The position numbers and the translations under genes are program-made. Below the pieces are notes generated by a model, which saw only the letters and a program-made list of their open reading frames with translations, was not told where the DNA came from and made no database searches. From positions 1 to 64,000 of the forward strand of contig NZ_FMKA01000006.1 in the NCBI RefSeq assembly GCF_900096945.1: 64,000 bases of DNA, written 5' to 3'. Positions within the stretch are counted from its first letter, which is position 1, and every line of letters begins with the position of its first letter. The DNA is from Anaerobium acetethylicum. Its GTDB lineage: Bacteria; Bacillota; Clostridia; Lachnospirales; Lachnospiraceae. Of the stretch, positions 40,695 through 48,859 are shown piece by piece.

Positions 40695-43600
40695 ATGAAA
40701 AAGTCAAGGAGCTTTAAAAATCGCCTGTTACATTTTGTAATGGCTTTTGTTATTGTCTTTACAACTGTTCTGCAGTCAGTCGGAACAGTAAGTTATGCAG
40801 CGGCAGCGGATGAGGTCACGACAATTCCGCACACGAAAATTACAGGAACAAACAACAAATTTACATTTTCAAGTAACTGGAGTGCAGGAAATGCAGCCCA
40901 TGTCTGGTCCAATGCTGTTGGAACCGAAGCCGGAACAACCACTGCTGATACATGGTATGAAGTGCAGTTCGTAGGCAATAAAATAGATGTTTACGCCGGC
41001 AAAAACAGGCCTATGGGTAAAGTCCACTATTATGTAGATGGTGTGGACAAGGGCGTATTCAGTCTTTACAATTCATCAAATATTGACTCGACGCTGATTA
41101 CAACAATTTCAGGACTTGCAGAAGGTCCTCATGTATTCAGAGCAGTAGCGACAGGTGAAAGGGATGCTTCATCCACAAGCAATTTAATTGATTGTGCACA
41201 GGTAGTGGTATATCACGCACCTTATCAGGTAACTGACGTGGCCGTAGCGGAAACGTCCTTATCCATTCTTCAGGGTGCACAGAGTCAGATCAGCTATACG
41301 GTAACGCCTGACTATGCAGAAGTAACGGATTTTGTGTATACTTCTGACAAACCGGCAGTCGCAACTGTCACTGCAGCCGGGCTGATTGAAGCAGTATCCG
41401 CCGGAACTGCCGTGATTACAATGACTTCTGCAAAAAACAATATTTCCAGAACAGTCACTGTAACTGTAACATCTGCAAATCCACAGATCCATGGAAGCAT
41501 CGTAGATACCAATACCCAGTATACACAGGACCGCTATGCCGAGATTTCAAATCTTGGGGTAGTAAGCAAGAGCCTGTATGCGTGGAAAAATGATAAGGCC
41601 GTTTCCGAAATAGCCCTGATCAGCAGGAGCTCAGCGCTTTCAAACGTAAAAGTGGAAGCAACTGATTTTACGAATGGAGCCAGTATCCTGGCTAAAGAAA
41701 ACGTGAAGGCAACATTTATAAAATCTGCCCTTGCTTATACAGGCATGCCAGGTTATGGCAGCACCACAAGAGCCGTTCCAACAGGAAGCAGAGCCGAAAC
41801 AAATGATATCCTCTACCAGTCAGCACCAATTTCCATTCCGTTCAACAGTGTTCAGCCAGTATGGGTTGAATTTTCCGTGCCGGCAGGAACTCAGGCAGGT
41901 ACCTATACAGGAAAGATCAAGGTGACTGCAGACGGAGTTGCCACCCCTCTGGAATTCGCCTACAGCCTTGAAGTAATGGATGCAGCTCTTACTGATGTAG
42001 CTTCTTTCAAGGATGGATTCGACATTGAATTGTGGCAGAATCCATACAGCGTAGCTGAGTATTACAATGTAACTCCTTTTTCCCAGGAACATTTTGAAAT
42101 TTTAAGGCCACATATGTTAAAGTACAAAGAAATCGGCGGACATTCCATCACTACTACAATTGTGGAAGATGCATGGAGCGGACAGACTTACAGTGCCAAC
42201 TCAGTACATTATCCTTCCATGGTAAAATGGACAAAGAAGGCAGACGGTTCCTTTGCTTTTGACTATACCAGCTTTGATAAATGGGTGCAGTTCAACAAGG
42301 ACCTTGGCATAGGCGATAAGATTGTTGCCTACAGCATTGCGCCATGGCACAATTCTTTTACATATTATGATGAAGCTACATCACAGAATGTAATGCTTTC
42401 TTTTTCTTCAGCAGGAACAGCGGAATACACACGTATCTGGAGACTTTTCCTGAATGATTTCGTGACACATCTGGAAGCAAAAGGCTGGTTCGACCAGACC
42501 TATATAGGTATCGATGAACGCGGCTTCAGTGCGGCGGCATTTGATTTGATCGACAGCGTAAGAGGCATCCATGGAGACTCCCTGAAAACAGCAGGAGCAA
42601 TGGATGGTTTTGTGACCAAGAAAGACCTGGCAATGAGAGTTGATGACCTGAATGTAGGTTCAGTAGCTGTAAAAGCCCATCCAACAGACTTTGCACAGCT
42701 TTTGGCAGACCGTAAGGCGGCAGGCCTCCGTACAACGGTGTATTCCTGTACAGGCCATATTCCGGGAAACTTTTCCCTGAGTGCGCCATCGGAATCCTAC
42801 TGGACCATGATGTATTCCTATTCTGTAGGAGGACAGGGCTTCTTAAGATGGGCATATGACTCCTGGGTAGAGAATCCATTGGAAGATACCACACACAACG
42901 CATTTGAGGCCGGAGACTGCTTCCTGATCTTCCCGGATGAAAGAACTGCTGAAACGCCGGTTTCAAAATCAAGCGTAAGACTTGAAAAAATGGCAGAAGG
43001 CGTAAGGGACGTCAATAAACTGATGCTGATCAGGAAAAATGCCCCTACACTCGCAGCCGAAGTGGATGCTTTGATGGCAACGGTAAAAGGCAGTTATGCA
43101 TCTTCAGGCTATTACCTGACTGCAGAAGGCAAGGCAGCTGTTTCTGCCGATATGGACAACATAAAAGCAGATATTCAGACCCTTTCTGCAACCTATATCA
43201 ATGTGCTTAAAACTGGTACAACAGCAGTCGAATCTATATCCATGCAGGAAGGAAACACCCTTTCCTTAACGACAGGATCAACTTCCCAGCTTCATGCACA
43301 GGTTCTGCCAGCTACACTGATCAACCCATATGTAAACTGGTCTTCTTCAAACGCAGGCATTGCTGCTGTGGATGCAAATGGACTCGTTACAGCAAAAGCA
43401 GCTGGTACAGCGGAAATTACTGCGGCTTCACAGGCTGATCCGACAAAGACCGTAAAAATCACTATTACAGTAGCCAATGCATCAATTGATACTGCAGCAC
43501 AGACATCCTATTATTCCTTTGACGATGTTGAAGGAACAGCGGTAACTGACAGCTGGGGAAATGCAGACGGCGTCCTCACAGGCGGAACGGTTGTGAATGG

Positions 43601-46472
43601 AAGAAGCGGAACAGCGCTCCGTTTTGCAAAAGAAGACAAACTGGAAATCACTTCTCCAGTGACCCTTAGCAAGAACTGGACAGTATCCTGCTGGGTCAAT
43701 TATGAAGAAACAAACGAAACCTCATCCATTTTCTGGGATGGAAAGGCATTTACAAATGCCAGCTCACAGAACGGCTCAGTTTCCATTGATGCCCGCCGTG
43801 ATGCTTCAGTAGCAAAAATGTCGATTCATATCGTAGAAGGATATTCGACACAGAATTATCAGTTGCCAAGAAATACCTGGAAACATGTAACATTTGTAAG
43901 TTCAGCTTCTGCCCTGAAGCTGTATATCGATGGAACGCTTGTTGGCACAAATGAATGGGACCAGAATACAAGAACACCTGTTATCGCACCTACCAAGGTA
44001 ATCGGCGGTCGCGGATTTGCAGGTATGATAGATGAGGTCAAAGTATTTAACCGTGCCCTGACCGAGCAGGAAATCAGCACGCTGCCTGTTTTCAATGGTA
44101 TCAGCGTTGCAGAATCCACAAAGAACCTTTCAACAGGTGACACTTACCAGATCAATGCAGCCATACAGTCCGATAACGCTGACAAGACTCTTACCTACCA
44201 GTCCGGCAATACGCAGGTTGCCACAGTCAGTGAAACAGGTCTGGTTACAGCGAAAGGAAAAGGAACCGCAGTCATCACGGTTGAGAATGCAGCGACAGGA
44301 TTGTCAGAAACGGTTACAATCAGCGTTACAACGCGCCTGCAGATCCAGTACACGATTCCGCAGTACAGGCTGGATGAAAAACACATTTCAACAATTGAAA
44401 ACGGCAAAGGTACTGACCGCCAGTATCTGGGTCAGCCGGATATGGTGCTGCTGAATGACGGCGTATCATTGCTTACAGCTTATCCGATTGGACACGGAAA
44501 AGGCCCTCTTGTGCTCAAGAAGAGCTATGACGGCGGTGCTACATGGGTGGAAAAGGAAACTCCTTCTTCATGGGCAAGATCCATGGAAACACCGACTATG
44601 TTCAAGCTGAATCTGAAGAATGGTACAGAAAGGATCATGATGATCACAGGCTGTCCTGGATGGGGAGACGGCACTACTGGCTGGAATACTTCCTATTCTG
44701 ATGACGGCGGAGAAACCTTTACAGAATACAAACACTGGTACACCAATATTGGAACGACACCTAACAAGACAATTGTACCAATGGCAAGTCTTGTGCAGAT
44801 GAAAGATGCCAACGGAAACCTGATCGACAAATGGATGGGTGTATACCACGACTTTGGCTATGTAAATTACAAAACCTATCTGACTTTTGACGAAAACGGA
44901 AACGAACAGTGGAGCGAACCAGTTCCATACCTTAGCAGCTACCGTTCAATCGAATCAACTTACCAGATCTGTGAAGTCGGAATGTTCCGCTCGCCGGATG
45001 GAAGAAGGATAGTTGGACTTGCAAGAAGCCAGTCACATATGCATAAATCTGTTATGTTCTATTCAGATGACGAAGGCGAGACATGGAGCAGACCTGAAGA
45101 ACTTCATGGATCCCTCCAGGGTGAAAGGCACAAGGCTGTATACGATCCTGTAAGCGGACGCCTTGTCATTACATTCCGTGAAATCACCTTGGATTACGAC
45201 AAAGATGGACTGATTGAATCAAATGACTGGATGGCAGGAGACTGGGTAGCATGGGTCGGTACATATGAAGACCTGATACAGCAGAACGAAGGAGAATACA
45301 GAATTCTTCTGAAAGAAGACTTTGCAAACAATGCCAAATCCGGAGACACAGGATATGCCGGAATCGTCGTACAGTCTGACGGAACCTTTATTATGGATTC
45401 CTACGGACACTGGGATCAGGCGTTTTCATTGTCCTGGACCGGTGGAGTCACAACGGATCTCTGTTATATTGTCCAGGCTAAATTCAAGCTGGGTGAAGTT
45501 GACAACGCTAACGGCCGTGTAAGCAGAACGGCCCTGGAAACAACAATCCAGACTGCAAACGGCGTCGACAGGACAAAATATACGGAAGAGAGCCTTGACG
45601 CATTTGAAGCAGCCCTTGCAGAAGCAGACACAGTTAAAAATGACCTGAGTGCTGCACAGGTTCAGATCAACAGCGCAGAGAACGAACTTAAAGCAGCCAT
45701 AACTGCACTTGTACCAGCAGAAGAGGTTATTGTAACACCTGCTGATAAAGTAAGGGAGTTTGTCTTAAGGCTTTATTCCAAGGTCCTTGAAAGGACTGCA
45801 GCGGATGAGGAGATTTCCTTCTATACAGATAACCTCAACTCCCATGCATCATCCGGAGCGGATGTAGGAAAAGGCTTTATCTTCAGCCCTGAGTTTACAG
45901 GCAAAAACCTGAGCAACGGAGACTACATCGAAGTATTATACCAGACCTTTATGGGACGCGGCTCTGATGAAGGCGGAAAGGCTTACTGGCTGGATATGCT
46001 TGACAACGGAGTTTCCAGAGAATTTGTATTCCGTGGATTTGTGGAATCGGAAGAATATACAGATATCTGCAGTTCCTATGGAATCGAACGTGGATCCATG
46101 GTGCTGGAGGAAGCCAGAAACCAGAATGCCGGCTTGACCATGTTTATATCCCGTATATATACGAAGGCTTTGGGAAGAGCGGCGGAAACTAATGGGCTGG
46201 AATACTATGCAAGAGAAATCCTTGCGAAAAACGTAACCCCTGTACAGGCTGCCCAGAACTTTATCTTCTCGTCAGAATTTGAAGACAGGAAGCTTTCAAA
46301 TGAAGACTATGTGAAAGTCCTTTACCAGACCTTTATGGGAAGGGAATATGATCAGGGAGGACTTGATTACCACTTGAAGAGAATGAGTGAGAACGTAAGC
46401 CGTGCAGACATCCTGAATGGATTTGCGAATTCACCGGAATTCAAAGAAATTATGAGCGATTTTGGTCTGTAA
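40695..46472 (+). CDS. Secreted GH123-like/DUF4091 glycosidase fused to an Asp-box propeller, with DUF4214 tail
   Basis: 1925 residues. Signal peptide; binding-type module (43-175); Big_2 (178-260); GH123-like/DUF4091 region (265-835) including ELWQNPYSVAEYY, TTTIVEDAWSGQTY and the adjacent Asp607-Glu608 pair in IGIDERG, as used by substrate-assisted beta-N-acetylgalactosaminidases. Then Big_2, a LamG-like domain (922-1120), Big_2, and a beta-propeller (1216-1600) with three Asp-boxes (SYDGGATWVE, SDDGGETFTE, SDDEGETWSR), as in sialidases. FIVAR (1603-1670) and DUF4214 (1682-1925) end the protein. Beta-GalNAc removal is likely; sialidase activity is uncertain because the arginine triad and a FRIP motif were not identified. 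GGGGAAAGAAAA precedes the ATG at 40695. Confidence 0.82.
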   Translation: MKKSRSFKNRLLHFVMAFVIVFTTVLQSVGTVSYAAAADEVTTIPHTKITGTNNKFTFSSNWSAGNAAHVWSNAVGTEAGTTTADTWYEVQFVGNKIDVYAGKNRPMGKVHYYVDGVDKGVFSLYNSSNIDSTLITTISGLAEGPHVFRAVATGERDASSTSNLIDCAQVVVYHAPYQVTDVAVAETSLSILQGAQSQISYTVTPDYAEVTDFVYTSDKPAVATVTAAGLIEAVSAGTAVITMTSAKNNISRTVTVTVTSANPQIHGSIVDTNTQYTQDRYAEISNLGVVSKSLYAWKNDKAVSEIALISRSSALSNVKVEATDFTNGASILAKENVKATFIKSALAYTGMPGYGSTTRAVPTGSRAETNDILYQSAPISIPFNSVQPVWVEFSVPAGTQAGTYTGKIKVTADGVATPLEFAYSLEVMDAALTDVASFKDGFDIELWQNPYSVAEYYNVTPFSQEHFEILRPHMLKYKEIGGHSITTTIVEDAWSGQTYSANSVHYPSMVKWTKKADGSFAFDYTSFDKWVQFNKDLGIGDKIVAYSIAPWHNSFTYYDEATSQNVMLSFSSAGTAEYTRIWRLFLNDFVTHLEAKGWFDQTYIGIDERGFSAAAFDLIDSVRGIHGDSLKTAGAMDGFVTKKDLAMRVDDLNVGSVAVKAHPTDFAQLLADRKAAGLRTTVYSCTGHIPGNFSLSAPSESYWTMMYSYSVGGQGFLRWAYDSWVENPLEDTTHNAFEAGDCFLIFPDERTAETPVSKSSVRLEKMAEGVRDVNKLMLIRKNAPTLAAEVDALMATVKGSYASSGYYLTAEGKAAVSADMDNIKADIQTLSATYINVLKTGTTAVESISMQEGNTLSLTTGSTSQLHAQVLPATLINPYVNWSSSNAGIAAVDANGLVTAKAAGTAEITAASQADPTKTVKITITVANASIDTAAQTSYYSFDDVEGTAVTDSWGNADGVLTGGTVVNGRSGTALRFAKEDKLEITSPVTLSKNWTVSCWVNYEETNETSSIFWDGKAFTNASSQNGSVSIDARRDASVAKMSIHIVEGYSTQNYQLPRNTWKHVTFVSSASALKLYIDGTLVGTNEWDQNTRTPVIAPTKVIGGRGFAGMIDEVKVFNRALTEQEISTLPVFNGISVAESTKNLSTGDTYQINAAIQSDNADKTLTYQSGNTQVATVSETGLVTAKGKGTAVITVENAATGLSETVTISVTTRLQIQYTIPQYRLDEKHISTIENGKGTDRQYLGQPDMVLLNDGVSLLTAYPIGHGKGPLVLKKSYDGGATWVEKETPSSWARSMETPTMFKLNLKNGTERIMMITGCPGWGDGTTGWNTSYSDDGGETFTEYKHWYTNIGTTPNKTIVPMASLVQMKDANGNLIDKWMGVYHDFGYVNYKTYLTFDENGNEQWSEPVPYLSSYRSIESTYQICEVGMFRSPDGRRIVGLARSQSHMHKSVMFYSDDEGETWSRPEELHGSLQGERHKAVYDPVSGRLVITFREITLDYDKDGLIESNDWMAGDWVAWVGTYEDLIQQNEGEYRILLKEDFANNAKSGDTGYAGIVVQSDGTFIMDSYGHWDQAFSLSWTGGVTTDLCYIVQAKFKLGEVDNANGRVSRTALETTIQTANGVDRTKYTEESLDAFEAALAEADTVKNDLSAAQVQINSAENELKAAITALVPAEEVIVTPADKVREFVLRLYSKVLERTAADEEISFYTDNLNSHASSGADVGKGFIFSPEFTGKNLSNGDYIEVLYQTFMGRGSDEGGKAYWLDMLDNGVSREFVFRGFVESEEYTDICSSYGIERGSMVLEEARNQNAGLTMFISRIYTKALGRAAETNGLEYYAREILAKNVTPVQAAQNFIFSSEFEDRKLSNEDYVKVLYQTFMGREYDQGGLDYHLKRMSENVSRADILNGFANSPEFKEIMSDFGL

Positions 46473-46514
46473 GGACTTGCTAATGAAACGAATAGCAGAA
46501 TAAATCAATTGCAG

Positions 46515-46546
46515 GAGCCCTTTCCGGGTAAAAACGGAAAGGGCTC
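46515..46546 (+). terminator. Terminator after the GH123-like gene
   Basis: GAGCCCTTTCCG pairs perfectly with CGGAAAGGGCTC around GGTAAAAA, followed by TTGTTG. Confidence 0.8.
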
Positions 46547-46620
46547 TTGTTGCTGGTTTGGAGAGAGAACAGTAATGTGCTCCTGTTTTCTGCTTTATAT
46601 ATGGAAAGAAAAGAATTACG

Positions 46621-46671
46621 TGGTATAATGTTCTTACATAGAAAGTCCGGAATTTCAGGTCCTTCCGGACT
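46621..46671 (+). promoter_or_regulatory. Extended -10 promoter and leader hairpin of the DUF937 gene
   Basis: TGGTATAAT (46621-46629) is an extended -10 element without a clear -35. A hairpin AGTCCGGAA/TTCCGGACT (46644-46671) would start the transcript. Confidence 0.5.
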
Positions 46672-46700
46672 AGGATAAGGATGCGGACGAGGAAAAGGAC

Positions 46701-46736
46701 AAGTACAAGGCCAAGAACAAGGCCAAGTACAAGGCC
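46701..46736. repeat. Three tandem 12-bp units in the DUF937 leader
   Basis: Units AAGTACAAGGCC, AAGAACAAGGCC and AAGTACAAGGCC lie head to tail, preceded by a degenerate unit. They sit 52 bp before the start codon. A purine-rich tandem like this may vary in copy number between strains. Confidence 0.75.
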
Positions 46737-46788
46737 AGGTATTGGCGGTCGAAACGCAGAGATGAGGATAGATCAAAGGAGGTATATC

Positions 46789-47364
46789 ATGGATATTTTA
46801 AAACTGATTACTGAACAGATCAACAATCCGGATACCCTTAAGAAGCTGGGAACAACAGCGGGTGTCGAACCGGAAAAGGTGCAGCAGCTTGCAAAGCTCG
46901 GAATGCCGGCGCTGCTCAAGGCAATGGAACGGAATGCAGGTACACCGGAAGGCGCAGAGGCCCTGAACAAAGCTCTGGAACAGCATAAGGATGAAGACGT
47001 CGATGATATTGATGGGTTTTTGAAGAACGTCAACATGGATGACGGGGCGAAAATGCTGAAACATATCTTCGCAGGCAATGATGCAAGGGTAGAGAACAAC
47101 CTTGCAAAACAGACGGGACTGCAGACGGGACAGGTCTCGGGTATTATGACCCAGCTGGCACCCCTTCTGATGGGAGCGCTGGGAAAGCAGAAACAGCAGC
47201 AGAACCTGGATTCATCGGGACTTGGCGGCATGCTCAGCGGACTCCTCAGCCAGGGAGGCGGCAGCGGCATCATGGGCGTTGTCACGAACCTGCTTGATTC
47301 CGACAAGGATGGAGATATTATGGATGATATCGGAAATCTGCTGGGCGGACTGTTCAAAAAATAG
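46789..47364 (+). CDS. DUF937 domain-containing protein (YidB-like)
   Basis: A 191-residue predicted soluble helical protein. The early part (MDILKLITEQINNPDTLKKLG, then GVEPEKVQQLAKLGMPALLKAMERN) and the middle repeat (GLQTGQVSGIMTQLAPLLMGALGKQ) are two related helical units, as in DUF937. A glycine-rich stretch (GLGGMLSGLLSQGGGSGIMG) and an acidic DSDKDGDIMDDIGNLLGG end close the protein, matching DUF937 proteins in other Clostridia. Function unknown. AAAGGAGGTATATC precedes the ATG at 46789. An open frame extends upstream through the tandem repeat, but lacks a better start. Confidence 0.88.
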   Translation: MDILKLITEQINNPDTLKKLGTTAGVEPEKVQQLAKLGMPALLKAMERNAGTPEGAEALNKALEQHKDEDVDDIDGFLKNVNMDDGAKMLKHIFAGNDARVENNLAKQTGLQTGQVSGIMTQLAPLLMGALGKQKQQQNLDSSGLGGMLSGLLSQGGGSGIMGVVTNLLDSDKDGDIMDDIGNLLGGLFKK

Positions 47365-47365
47365 C

Positions 47366-47397
47366 AAAAAGGCAACCGCTTGTGCGGTTGCCTTTTT
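47366..47397. terminator. Bidirectional terminator between DUF937 and reverse rubrerythrin genes
   Basis: AAAAAGGCAACCGC pairs with GCGGTTGCCTTTTT around TTGT. A second small hairpin, GCCGGCATTCGTGCCGGC, follows at 47403-47420. Confidence 0.9.
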
Positions 47398-47430
47398 GTA
47401 TAAGCCGGCATTCGTGCCGGCGTCATAATC

Positions 47431-47973
47431 TTAGCTGAAGTATCTGTCAAGAAGGCCTTTGAATGCCTTTCCGTGACGCGCTTCATCTTTTGCCATTTCA
47501 TGAACTGTATCATGGATTGCATCCAGGTTTGCAGCTTTTGCACGGGTAGCCAGGTCTTTTTTGCCTGCGCATGCACCGTTTTCAGCAGCAACTCTGAGCT
47601 CAAGATTTTTCTTTGTGCTGTCAGTTACGACTTCACCAAGAAGTTCAGCAAATTTTGATGCATGTTCTGCTTCTTCGAAAGCAGCTTTTTCATAGTAGAG
47701 GCCGATTTCAGGATAGCCTTCTCTGAAAGCGACTCTTGACATAGCAAGGTACATTCCTACTTCGCTGCATTCGCCATCAAAGTTCATTCTTAAATCTTTT
47801 ATAATATCTTCGCTTACGCCCTGTGCAACTCCTACAACGTGCTCATCAGCCCAGGCAAGATCACCTGACTGTTCTGTGAATTTTGAAGCTGGTGCTTTGC
47901 AGGTTGGGCAGAACTCAGGTGCTGAGTCTCCCTCATGAACATAACCACAAATCTGACATACGAATTTTTTCAT
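47431..47973 (-). CDS. rbr: Reverse rubrerythrin (rubredoxin-like domain first)
   Basis: A 180-residue peroxide-scavenging protein. Unlike classic rubrerythrin the rubredoxin-type iron site is N-terminal (CQICGYVH and CPTCKAP, residues 6-28), followed by the four-helix diiron domain with Glu/His ligands in [22 protein letters not shown] and DEARHGKAF. In Clostridium such reverse rubrerythrins act as NADH-linked peroxidases with a rubredoxin reductase and are strongly induced by oxygen and peroxide under PerR. GAAAGGAGATTTTAAA precedes the ATG at 47973. A PerR-like dyad overlaps its promoter, and perR follows upstream. Confidence 0.93.
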   Translation of the reverse strand: MKKFVCQICGYVHEGDSAPEFCPTCKAPASKFTEQSGDLAWADEHVVGVAQGVSEDIIKDLRMNFDGECSEVGMYLAMSRVAFREGYPEIGLYYEKAAFEEAEHASKFAELLGEVVTDSTKKNLELRVAAENGACAGKKDLATRAKAANLDAIHDTVHEMAKDEARHGKAFKGLLDRYFS

Positions 47974-48087
47974 TTTAAAATCTCCTTTTCTTTCATCTGA
48001 TATTTTAGTTCTGTAATGTGTATGAAGGACGGTTTGGGATTTTTCGTTTCAACCGTTCATCTCAATTTTAATGCAATAATTAATAAT

Positions 48088-48135
48088 AGTAATTATTACT
48101 GATATTAATTTATCATATAAATTTCAGAATGTCAA
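48088..48135 (-). promoter_or_regulatory. Promoter and PerR-like operator of the reverse rubrerythrin gene
   Basis: On the minus strand TTGACA (48135-48130) and TAAATT (48112-48107) are 17 bp apart. Immediately downstream is the palindrome AGTAATTATTACT (48088-48100). TAATTATTACTG here (48090-48101) is identical to 48634-48645 in the perR promoter, a strong sign of one shared regulator. The dyad is close to the TTATAATnATTATAA style of Fur/PerR boxes. Confidence 0.65.
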
Positions 48136-48140
48136 TATAT

Positions 48141-48584
48141 TTACCGGATTTTTTGAAAAATAGTATCCTGCTTCGATTTCTTTGCATGGCTGGCCTTTTG
48201 TTTTCTTGCGCAGTCTCCGCATAGTCCGTAGAAATAGGCAACATGGCCTTTGATCTCACCATCGAAATTCTGGCCTGCCAGAATATTGATATGGGCTATT
48301 TCGGGCATCTCAAGATCTGAAACGGAATGACAGCCTGTGCAGACGAAATGGTAATGATCCACGGGGTTTCCGTCGAAGCGTTCAGCGCCTTCTCCGGTAC
48401 TGATTTTAGCGATCTCGCCTATTTCAGACAGCAGAGCAAGGTTCCGGTAAACAGTTCCGAGGCTGATGTTCGGGAACTGTCCGCGCATATTCGTATAGAC
48501 CGTATCCGCAGTCGGGTGGTCTTTTCTGCCAGCAAGGAAATCTTTGATTGCTTCTCTCTGGCGGCTGTATTTTAAGGTGGTCAT
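48141..48584 (-). CDS. perR: Fur family transcriptional regulator, PerR-like
   Basis: A 147-residue metalloregulator. The N-terminal winged helix (YSRQREAIKDFLAGRKDHPTA, then ISLGTVYRNLALLSEIGEIAK) precedes the dimerisation and metal domain with HYHFVCTGC and CGDC zinc-type cysteines. The regulatory ligand region GERFDGN-like (GAERFDGNPVDHYHFVC) carries Asp and His residues as in PerR, which senses peroxide by oxidation of iron-bound histidines. TAAGGAGGAGCAAACT precedes the ATG at 48584. It is flanked by two copies of a shared operator-like 12-mer, one at the reverse rubrerythrin promoter and one at its own. This supports autoregulation and control of the peroxide defence gene. Confidence 0.9.
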   Translation of the reverse strand: MTTLKYSRQREAIKDFLAGRKDHPTADTVYTNMRGQFPNISLGTVYRNLALLSEIGEIAKISTGEGAERFDGNPVDHYHFVCTGCHSVSDLEMPEIAHINILAGQNFDGEIKGHVAYFYGLCGDCARKQKASHAKKSKQDTIFQKIR

Positions 48585-48630
48585 AGTTTGCTCCTCCTTA
48601 GAAATCCATATCACTATGGCTTCTTAATAA

Positions 48631-48678
48631 CAATAATTATTACTGTTTTATTATAATATCTGCTCTTAAATATGTCAA
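48631..48678 (-). promoter_or_regulatory. Consensus promoter and PerR-like operator of perR
   Basis: On the minus strand a perfect TTGACA (48678-48673), 17 bp, TATAAT (48655-48650) is followed by the operator CAATAATTATTACTG (48631-48645). Repressor bound there would cover the transcription start. Confidence 0.7.
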
Positions 48679-48859
48679 TGGAAAAGACGCATCCTCCGAT
48701 TCTGGTACAGGCGTAAAGCTGCTGGTCGCATAGTGGACGGCAATGGTGTAAAATATCCCATAAGAAAGGGTAAATATCGCGGGTGTTTTCGGCATCAGTG
48801 CCGTTGTAAGTCTGTGCCTGTTTGTGATACAATAAAGCAGATTATCAGGAGGTGACAAA

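Noticed and set aside
16850-46472. LPXTG, SLH or choline-binding anchors on the giant proteins
   Set aside because: All four C-termini end within the DUF4214-type module with no hydrophobic segment and basic tail after it.
46701-46736. CRISPR-like repeats
   Set aside because: Units are 12 bp and directly adjacent with no spacers; no cas genes occur in the window.
46480-46776. A 98-codon minus-strand frame with WPCTWPCSWPC repeats
   Set aside because: It is the antisense of the 12-bp tandem repeat and runs through a terminator; there is no start signal.
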